Source of the DNA: Plantago ovata
Lineage: Eukaryota; Streptophyta; Magnoliopsida; Lamiales; Plantaginaceae
Reading direction: 5' to 3'
DNA: 64,000 nt
Assembly (NCBI GenBank): GCA_028274465.1
Contig: CM051458.1
Span: forward strand, 103,742,855-103,806,854
Shown here: in pieces, positions 56,136-64,000 of the stretch
Layout of the letters: the number at the start of each line of letters is the position of its first letter
Position numbering within the stretch: the stretch's first letter is position 1
The notes under the pieces: generated by a model
What the model saw: the letters and a program-made list of their open reading frames with translations, nothing else
Told to the model about the DNA's origin: nothing
Databases searched by the model: none
Made by a program: the position numbers and the translations under genes

Positions 56136-59100
56136 TTATATATCAGTAATCTTCATATCATGGATCTCATCAATGGTCTGTCTATTAATTCTCTCTTGAA
56201 CAACTTCACAGCTGAGAAAACTTGGTTGGTTTGTGGATGCGAGTAGTCGAGCCCACATCCTGTCCGTCACTTTCACGACATTTTGAGTCTCTGTTACTCG
56301 CTGAAAGCAAAAATAACATAGATGCTGAGATTTTCCATGATCTATGTCATACATAGGAAAACATTTCGTAGGCCTAGTCATCTATTATATACTTGAAACA
56401 AGAAATTAATCTTTATGCAGCACCTTTCCACGATCCAAGAAAATTCTCACTAATTTTAACTCGACTATGTGGATCTAAAATTTTAACTAGTTTAAACTTT
56501 GCTATGTCTATCTTACAGAGCACCTTTCAAGTTTGAGGTTTTCAAAGAAGTAAATGTGTCTTGAGAAAAGAGCTTACGCTGATTGGAATATAAGCCTGCC
56601 TGCTGTTCACCGGGCCAACAGTGAAACCAGTATATCCTGCCATGGCTCCATGAACAGCACTTTGAGCAAGAAGTGTGCAGTAAATGTTATCAGATGCATT
56701 ACTAGGGATAGCACGGATCATGTATGTAGGATCTGCACAAGTGAAGCATGTAGCAAGCACTAGAAATGAGAATAACACCAAATGGAGATGGTAAGTGACA
56801 CTGAAGGTAACAAGCTAGAGTTATAGATTCAACTATTTCAAGGATGCAAGATAAAATCACCCGAGAAATATGCAGGAGTCATGGTTTCTTCCCATGAGTA
56901 AATCCATTTATAACCAGTTAATAGAATTATTAGTTACTTGGTTCCAGAATTCTTTTCTTTTGCAAGTAATCAAATATGAAATCACAAGAAAATTCTGATT
57001 GTTGCTCAAACTCTACAAATGAATTAAACAACATCAATTCAGCCACTGTGCAAGTGATGCATGATTGACTTAATTGTTATATTGTGATATTTTAATGGAA
57101 TGTAGACTTGCTCTGGTAACTTATTAGGCTTCCCAGGGGAGTGGCCAACATCAATAAAATTAATGCCTTAATGGTATATTTTGTGATAGGGGCCTAAAGT
57201 GATAATGTGAGTTTAAAATAATGCACTGAGCTATCATGGTGGCAACTCACCTAACCCCTCTCTTATGTCAATTGCGTGCTCATCAAAAAGAAAGAAAGAA
57301 AGGAATTTAAAAATAAATAAATAAAAGCTTCAAGCAGCCCTAAGATCCACAATGACCAACAAATATAGGGCAATAACAAAATTTAAAACCAATCATATCC
57401 AGTTAAGTTTGGAACAATATATCTTCTGAGCATCTGTGATTGGAACAATATATCCAATCAAATGAACAAAAATGTATCTTCTGAGCATCTATGTTTGGAA
57501 CAATATAAAATCCCGCAGCTCCATGAAAGGGACTTTCTGATGCATTTTCAATTAATCTATTCACTAAATTTTCAACCATGATTAGAACGGATTGTGTAGA
57601 GAAAAAGAACCGTGTAAAGATCTCTAAAAAAGAAAAAACAGATCAAGTAGCCACACAGAATTATCAACGAGTTTCAGAAATTACCGATATATTTCATATT
57701 TATTGCCTTCTTCCTGACATTTGTGAAATGATCCTGAGGCATGAACAGAAGGCTGAAATTAAAATATAGAGAATTTGCAGAGAAAAAAGACAGACAATTT
57801 TGCTTCTGTATAAATCAAATAAAAAAAAATGTACAGAAATTCAACATAAATGAGACTTCATTATATATGATCTTCGGCATCACTCTAAAGAATTGAGAAG
57901 AGTTCAACAATTAATGCACCCAGGCGCATTTGAAAATGGTTAATAAAACTGGGCCTGGAAGTATGTACACCCGCGTCAAAGAGATATCAAGTTAGAAAAA
58001 CTGTAGAATAGGTGTCAGTCTCTCTATAAGCTCTACATTTGAACTTTAGAGATACCACAGTAAGATATGAAGGTGACAACTTGGTTGATCTAACAGGAAG
58101 AACCGTAACCGACTTTATTCAAGGTTGAATTTCTGTAATTTGAAGGTCTGAACAACAAGGGTTTGTGTACAGACTCATGTGACATAATCTCCAGGTTACC
58201 TTAATCTTGTGTGTTAACCACAGGCCAACATCCAAAAGAAGTTTATTCCCAGACGCATCCTTTTCATTAGATGCATGGAAGCTCTGAGCAACAAATTCCT
58301 GTCCAGCACCTTCAGCCAACACAATTACCATATGTCCATTTTCTTTGAGCCTCTGTTCAACAAATTCATAGAGGCCTCCCTGGCCTTCTAGAAAAAATGG
58401 TGCCTCTGGAATTAAGCAACAGTCCTGTCACAATGCTAGACTTATAAGGAAAGCTAATCATAAAACTGTGTTTCGAGTAACCCTGATGTCGACATGGCAA
58501 CAAAAGAACACAATATTAAAGACTAGAGGGATTCGAGGCCTCTTACCACGTCACGACTTGCCAGTGTTGCATGCATAGCTATGAAGCCTGCACACAAATA
58601 TGGTTCAGTGCAACTGAAATGAAGTTCACAGGCAACTATCTAAAGGAACCATCAAACCCTTTTTCACCGTACACAGTTTTCTTACCACTATATCGTCCCA
58701 TAAGCTTCACAATACCCACTCCATTTTCAACACTCTCAACTTCTACATGTGCAGCATTTATTGCTCTCTGAGCCTCCTCTACAGCAGTATCAAACCCAAA
58801 GGATTTGTCTATTACCTACAATCATTACAATGCAAAAACAGAAAATATTTAGAAACTAACTAACAAGTAATTTTATAAACTGAAGAAAATTGGTCTGTTA
58901 AATACTCCTCGCAATGCTAGGTCATAGGAGTCAGACTAACAAACATATAGATTTTCAACTTGAAAGAATAATTAATTAATTGAGGTTGGTACTTTCACCT
59001 CCATCCGAAGATTAATAACCAAAACCTAATATATATGGTCAAAAAAGTAAGTAAAGATTTGCATAGCTTATTACATGTGGTATGGTAGGGTCTCAGATAT

Positions 59101-61839
59101 CTGTCATGTTAGATTCCTCAGCCTAGCATGATGTGATTGCAAACAATTATCACCACTTTATATCAAGTTGACATGCAGGATATCTTTTGGGTGAAGTCCA
59201 AGCACTTAGGAAGGTGTGAATATTACTTATGCTATTAACAAGTACAAAGGATGTTATAACAGACACAGTATCTATCACCCTCAACAAAAGGGAAAACTTT
59301 TAATCTAACTGGAGACTGGAAACATGATAAGCTGCTACGTCACGCGAGAGACTTCAAGACTTACTGCAATGTCATTGTCTATTGTCTTGGGAACTCCAGC
59401 TACTGCCACCTTAAGCCCGCGCCTTTCTACTTCCTTACAGATGAAGAAGTCAGACTCCAAAACATATCTTAAGACCCAAAAATGATTAGGCAAAGAAAAC
59501 ATTTCATTATAACAAGCACCTTATAAATGGCAGCTGCTCCTTTTTGCGTCCCATCTCCTCCGATTACATAAACCTGGATTACCAGGGGTTCTATCAACAC
59601 ATTTCGAATGAAAAAATAAAAACATTGAGAGAGGAATAATTTTTACCTGATTTATTCCTCGATCCTGAATATTGTCAACAATCTTGTTAGTATCATGGCC
59701 TCCCCGTGATGTTTGCAGGAAAGTTCCACCACGCTTATGGATATCATTGACAGACTTTGGTGTCAACTGGACAGTATTTTTCGAGTAGAATCCTCTATAT
59801 CCTCCCTGCAAAATTCTAATTGTCACTGACTACCAAGTGCCGGGGCGGCCGGCACACCACTAAGTACAATGAATGATGAGATAAGAGAGTTATCAATCCC
59901 AGATAGCAGGGCGGAGAAGCACACCCCCAATAGCAGGATAGCGAATAGGGGGGCAGGGCTATTTGAAGATTTTTATATGTTTCTCATTCAAATTATATAG
60001 AAGTTCAAGTATTCATACATATGCAAGTAAATAATCAAAATGCAAGAAAATATTAAAGTCATGACACATACTACCACCTACCTTTTCTATTTCAGGGAGT
60101 AATATATAAGTATATATAATTGATAACATAACAAAAACTGAGAAGTATTGAAGCAACCAAGCAAATATAACAAATTCCAAGCAACAAATAACCAAATTGT
60201 TCATGAAAAGTCTTAGATAAAGAAGTTGTAAACATCAAACATCACTAATTATCTTCAAGATGCACTAAACATCACTGGAAAGAGGCTCTGGTGAGGCGGG
60301 AGGAAGAAGAAAGAAAGAAAGGAGAAGTGTCTGACAGCTATTAGGAGGAAAAAAAGAAGTTTCTATATTTAGGTTGGGGGTGGGGCAAAATGTCCCAAAA
60401 AATATTCAATTAGGCCACAGAATGTATATAGCGCCTGGAGCGCCGACGCGGATACCGTTGCATCGCGGCCACTCCAGGGCGCTATATACATCTGTACCGC
60501 TCTGGTGCATCCCGGAGCGGCAAAGGTGTTTGGCTTCACAGAGTGCTGCTATTGCGGCTGGTAAAGAGAACATAGAGTTGTCCAGAATAAATAGACTGAC
60601 TATGCAGCTGTGCCACTTAAGCACAAGAGGATTTCTCACAATATCAAGCACACAGAACAAAAATCCCAGGACGCTGAAAGAGAGCAATAATTATTTGTAG
60701 AAAGACAATAGAGAAACCTAGTAAAAGATAAGTGATAATAATAGAAGAGAAATTCAGGTATTCACAGTGCAATTAACAGCAGTCCGCTTACTTGAACAAC
60801 AAAGCGAAGCAAGAGCATTTTGCACCACGATTAGAGATTCAACCAACAAAGAAATGTATGAATTCTTTTACATTAACAAGTTCACAACAATTAACATTTA
60901 GCGAGCAACGAATCTGACCTGGATCCCAAGGACCTCATGTACTCCATACATATTACTCAGACCACAGACTATCTCACGTATCACTGTATTGATTCCCGGG
61001 CATAAACCTCCACACGTTACAATACATGCACGCACTTCCTCTGCCTTAAAATAAACCTAAAAAGGATCAGGAAACCCTTAGACCCCCTTGCAATGTAAAA
61101 CAATACAGTTTATAAGCAACATTAATCGTAAATGCCTTTTCACGTGGCCCTGCACGCCGGAAATGCACTCCTCTCGGACTATCCTTCTGAACAACAATCT
61201 GAAATGAAAACATAAACATTTCATTCCACTGAATTTCAACAAGCTCAATACTATTGAGTTAGTAATCACAATGCACGAGAGAAGGAACTTCACCTTCTCT
61301 GCCACCACATCTTCATGGCTAACAAATGTTTTCCTGGAACAAACAGCAAATAACTCAAAATGCATCAACTAGTAATAATCTACAACATCAATGTTTTCGA
61401 AACCGGAACATTAGCTTACTTGACAACTGCATAAGCTGCGGTTTTCTTCACTGGATTCGGATATGACTACACCAAACAAAATTATTGATCCATGAGCTCA
61501 CAAGCAATCACACTAGAAATGGAAAAATAAGTACCAAACCGATTGAAAGGATCAGAGATGCGTTACCGGTAAATCAGGGAGGAAATCGGTCAAGTGCGGC
61601 ACATCTTCGATGATGAAATCGTCGTCTGGATCAGTGATGGCACCGTCTGTAGAGGCTTGGCATTTGATCGAACAGCTTTGGCGCAAAATCAAAGGCCTTA
61701 ATTCCTTTCTGCGGGAGAGTTTCGAGAACTTGAAAGTAGTTGGAGTGAGTTTACCATGGAAAGGAGAGTTCGAGAGAGTGGAGTTTCTAGGGAGGGGAAA
61801 TGGCCGGTGAGATTTGGCGGAGCTGAGAGAGATTTCCAT
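56136..61839 (-). CDS. PFK5: Plastid-type ATP-dependent 6-phosphofructokinase, PFK5-like, 14 exons
   Basis: Exons on the minus strand are 61839-61567, 61466-61420, 61333-61294, 61198-61136, 61056-60919, 59805-59647, 59573-59520, 59433-59365, 58815-58686, 58587-58547, 58424-58200, 57733-57685, 56732-56578 and 56300-56136. Phases agree throughout and give 535 residues, close to Arabidopsis PFK5. The enzyme phosphorylates fructose 6-phosphate with ATP, a committed step of glycolysis. The Ser-rich, acid-poor N-terminus looks like a plastid transit peptide. Motifs are [26 protein letters not shown] (the GGDGT form typical of ATP enzymes), [41 protein letters not shown] and [10 protein letters not shown]. 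Three cysteines at 152, 156 and 160 lie near the active site. Intron 4 has a GC donor (AAAAG|GCATTT); all others are GT-AG. Intron 5 is enlarged by an inserted repeat. Confidence 0.95.
57412..57510. repeat. Short direct repeats in PFK5 intron 12
   Basis: GGAACAATAT three times and ATCTTCTGAGCATCT twice within 100 bp. Confidence 0.7.
60421..60545. repeat. GC-rich double hairpin in PFK5 intron 5
   Basis: ATGTATATAGCGCCTGGAG at 60422 is the inverted copy of CTCCAGGGCGCTATATACAT ending at about 60491, enclosing a GC-rich loop. Immediately right, CCGCTC and GAGCGG (60498-60521) form a second hairpin. Open frames run across it on both strands, but no family was recognised. Foreign in composition to the AT-rich intron; likely a small inserted element. 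Confidence 0.65.
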
Positions 61840-62679
61840 GGTGGTGTTGAGTTTTTGGAACAGACGCCTGTTAGAGTTTTGAGTTGTTTTCCAGAATTAG
61901 AAACTCGGCGGAGGAGAACCCAACGTAACGTACCCGACCCGCTTTCACGGATCCTGAGGGACCATATAAGAAGGAAAGTAGGTTACTAATTAAATCGTTT
62001 TGGTCAATTAGGATGTGATGATCTTTTTCAATATTTTCTTCGACATTCTTTCTTTCTATTTCTATCTAAGGAGCTTGTGAGAGACTAACACACATATCAA
62101 ATAAATTTCACATGTGTCGTTCCCCCATAGGTTCATTGGACCCTGAAAAGCATGAATAAGATCTCATCTATAATAACCTAATTATCCACCGTCTTAATTA
62201 AAGGAACATTGATTGATGAATGGGTAAAATCTTGGTTTTCATACTTAGAAACTCATATCAATAGTACGTGCTAGTCCAACTATTGAATTAAGTACCGTAA
62301 CTCGATTAAATGTGATATATTCATCAAGAACTTATAAATAACTGCTACTTTTGGGTTGAAAGCCGTTCAACTCCCTGCCAACTTTCCAACCTTCCCTACC
62401 AAAAACTAATCAATTTCATAGAAAATCTTAGTAGAAAACTACTACTCCTATACAATTAGTTATAGCCAGCTTAATTATATCATTAATTACAGGAAGCTTC
62501 TTAATTAAGCAATTGTAATCATAAAGAAATACATCAATAAGAGTCATAAGACAGTACGTATTTTTCTTTAAGATGATGGTAGGTGATCTAATTGACCACC
62601 AATTTCATTTTTCTCAATGTTTATAAGCCTCAAGTATGACGCAAAATGTTTAAAAACCTGCAGATCATCACAAATTAAA
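61840..62679. other. Shared intergenic region between divergent PFK5 and phytocyanin genes
   Basis: Should contain both promoters. TTTATAAGCC at about 62620 is a possible TATA for the plus-strand gene. No other feature recognised. Confidence 0.45.
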
Positions 62680-63363
62680 ATGGCAAAGTTGGTGCTAACC
62701 TGTACATTTATACTCCTCGTCTACACACTAACATGTTCAGCTACTGTCTACACCGTGGGCGATAACTCCGGCTGGGACATTAGCACGGATCTTGATTCGT
62801 GGGAACGCAACAAGACGTTCCTCGTTGGTGACACCTTAAGTAAGTTGATCTCCTTATTAGCTCCGCACTTTTAGTAGTACATGCGTTAGATGGTTTAACG
62901 TGTTGACAATAATATCGGTTCTAGTAGAACATTGTCCAATAATTATAAATATCGGTTCATTTTCCTTTGTGGGTGCATATTTGCAGTTTTCCAGTATTCG
63001 CAATATCATTCTGTCGATGAGGTCACTGAAGAAAACTACAAGGCGTGTAACACGACCAACGTACTACAATCGAGTAGTAACGGAAACACATCATATGTCC
63101 TGTCAGCTCCTGGTGACAGGTACTTCCTTTGCGGCAACAGGTTGCATTGCCTCGGTGGCATGAAACTCCACGTACACGTAGTAGAAAATCAAGCGGCGTC
63201 GCCAGGAGGAGCTCCTCAAGCACAACCAGGGGGAAATCTTCCACCTGGTTCTTCCAGGAATAGTAATCCATCATCTGGTTCATCTATGCTTAGTCGAGTG
63301 AGAATGAATAGTCTAGTTGCGGCGGTTTTTGGCCCATTGATTTTGTTGTTTGGTGTCATATGA
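62680..63363 (+). CDS. Phytocyanin (uclacyanin-type blue copper protein), two exons
   Basis: Exons 62680-62839 and 62987-63363, phase 1 GT-AG intron at the position usual for phytocyanins, 178 residues. Signal peptide about 1-21, then a plastocyanin-like domain: TVYTVGDNSGWDI, FLVGDTLIFQYSQYHSVDEV, LCGNRLHCLGGMKLHV. The copper ligands His61, Cys102, His107 and Met112 have the expected spacing; Met as the axial ligand indicates uclacyanin or plantacyanin, not stellacyanin. Cys74 and Cys108 form the family disulfide. A Pro/Gly/Ser-rich linker and a hydrophobic C-terminus (SLVAAVFGPLILLFGVI) indicate a GPI anchor, placing the protein at the outer plasma membrane. An in-frame ATG upstream at 62617 would only lengthen the N-terminus ahead of the signal peptide, so 62680 is preferred. 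Confidence 0.93.
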
Positions 63364-63769
63364 ACTTTTTCTTTTTTTGATATGTTTATTGATGCAGCAA
63401 GTAATCTTACTATTTGATTAGTTTGTTTGTCAAATTTTTTTACAACATTCCATGGTTGTAAAGTAGGATATTTGTTTTGATGCAGATAACAAACATAATT
63501 CAAGTGGAATTATAGTCTTGCATTATGAAAAAAAAAAAAAGTTTTACCTTCATATTGGTATTACCGTATATCAGTACAAAGCCTATATGAATCAGACAAC
63601 AATACATCTAACTTAAAGACATTGAAAGAAAAGTTGTGTTGATGGACATTTTTATAGATATTGTATGATTCATTATTTCATTTACAATCAAGTTTTATCA
63701 ATTAACCTGCCAACAATCTTCAATTCTTCATAGCTCAAATATTAAATATTTCAAAAGAAAAAAAGAATA
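63364..63769. other. Convergent 3' flanks
   Basis: Likely 3' untranslated region of the phytocyanin gene, an A run at 63527-63540, and the 3' flank of the minus-strand S1/SPH gene. Confidence 0.45.
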
Positions 63770-64000
63770 TTACCACTCATGTATTTTCTTTTTCTGATAC
63801 CAAATACTATCATTTGCAGCTATGTAACGGAAAGGATCAGGGTCAATGAAACGAAATTTCCTAGCATCATAGACCACAATAGAGGCATTCTTGGTATCGG
63901 ACGGAAGGTCACACCAAAATATAGTACTAAAAGGAATTGGACAAAATTGAAAATGATAGTTTTGGTCCTTGATGAGACTATGATATCCAAGATCATCGTT
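63770..64000 (-). CDS. Plant self-incompatibility S1-like protein (SPH), 3' part
   Basis: An open minus-strand frame enters at the window edge and ends with TAA at 63770-63772, giving 76 residues. It reads NDDLGYHSLIKDQNYHFQF, FSTIFWCDLPSDTKNASIVV, YDARKF and SIWYQKKKIHEW. Family hallmarks are NDDLGxHxL, the YxFxF strand, FWC, VYDA and the terminal WYxxKxxI. S1/SPH proteins are small secreted proteins: one is the female incompatibility factor of poppy, and most others have unknown roles. The usual C-terminal Cys before IWY (CxxCxW) is not seen here (AANDSIWYQ), so a disulfide may be missing. The start and signal peptide lie beyond the window. Confidence 0.85.
   Translation of the reverse strand, partial: NDDLGYHSLIKDQNYHFQFCPIPFSTIFWCDLPSDTKNASIVVYDARKFRFIDPDPFRYIAANDSIWYQKKKIHEW

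Noticed and set aside
1..64000. CRISPR arrays, operons or bacterial-type promoters
   Set aside because: The sequence is plant nuclear DNA with introns; no regularly spaced identical repeats with unique spacers were seen.

Overview
The window is a stretch of nuclear DNA from a flowering plant, very probably a eudicot and perhaps an asterid. The evidence is AT-rich intergenic sequence, GT-AG introns, plant-only families (oleosin, phytocyanin, pectinesterase, ERF factors, S1-type self-incompatibility-like protein) and dense small transposons. No organelle, bacterial or viral block was seen.

Nine genes look intact or nearly so. In order they are: a DUF1218 membrane protein (896-2818, +); a pollen-type pectinesterase with four exons and all catalytic residues (5448-6812, +); a nuclear poly(A)-binding protein PABN with six exons (14295-17412, +); an H-form oleosin (30265-30729, -) whose promoter carries RY and ABRE-like motifs; an ERF factor of the ERF5/6 type (38302-39126, +) preceded by a uORF; a second ERF factor (53535-54146, +); a plastid-type ATP-dependent phosphofructokinase close to PFK5, with 14 exons, 535 residues and one apparent GC-AG intron (56136-61839, -); a uclacyanin-type phytocyanin (62680-63363, +); and the 3' part of an S1/SPH protein running off the right edge (63770-64000, -). 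A cytosolic sulfotransferase (24544-25601, +) is complete except for one in-frame stop.

Broken genes are frequent. Region 7312-9243 holds, all on the minus strand, exon-like pieces of at least three unrelated genes: a DRH1-type DEAD-box helicase with a WW domain, a possible TRAPPII TRS120 piece, and ceramide glucosyltransferase; a fourth short exon is unidentified. This is the pattern left by gene-capturing transposons. Further relics are a MED31 pseudogene (22372-23626), a displaced copy of the sulfotransferase last exon (23889-24140), a displaced copy of PABN exon 4 (18346-18459) and a copy of DUF1218 exon 2 (6893-6953).

Mobile DNA fills most of the remainder. Well-delimited elements are a 2.0-kb non-autonomous CACTA element with 3-bp target duplications and an internal tRNA-Pro-like sequence (9788-11802), a 432-bp hAT MITE with an 8-bp target duplication (26582-27013), a 5'-truncated LINE with about 25-bp target duplications (29007-29642), and a larger LINE relic with reverse transcriptase, zinc-binding and RNase H parts (43057-45269). 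There are also at least seven Stowaway-like MITEs, several tRNA-derived SINE-like sequences, a TRIM-like remnant and many LINE RNase H pieces. The most unusual unexplained structure is a 320-nt near end-to-end foldback at 28174-28493, lying about 165 bp downstream of a TATA-like motif; it is either a MITE or a young hairpin-RNA locus.

The genes do not form a pathway. They are independent plant genes separated by transposon-rich DNA. Exon coordinates were worked out by hand from splice consensus, phase and family resemblance, without alignment tools.
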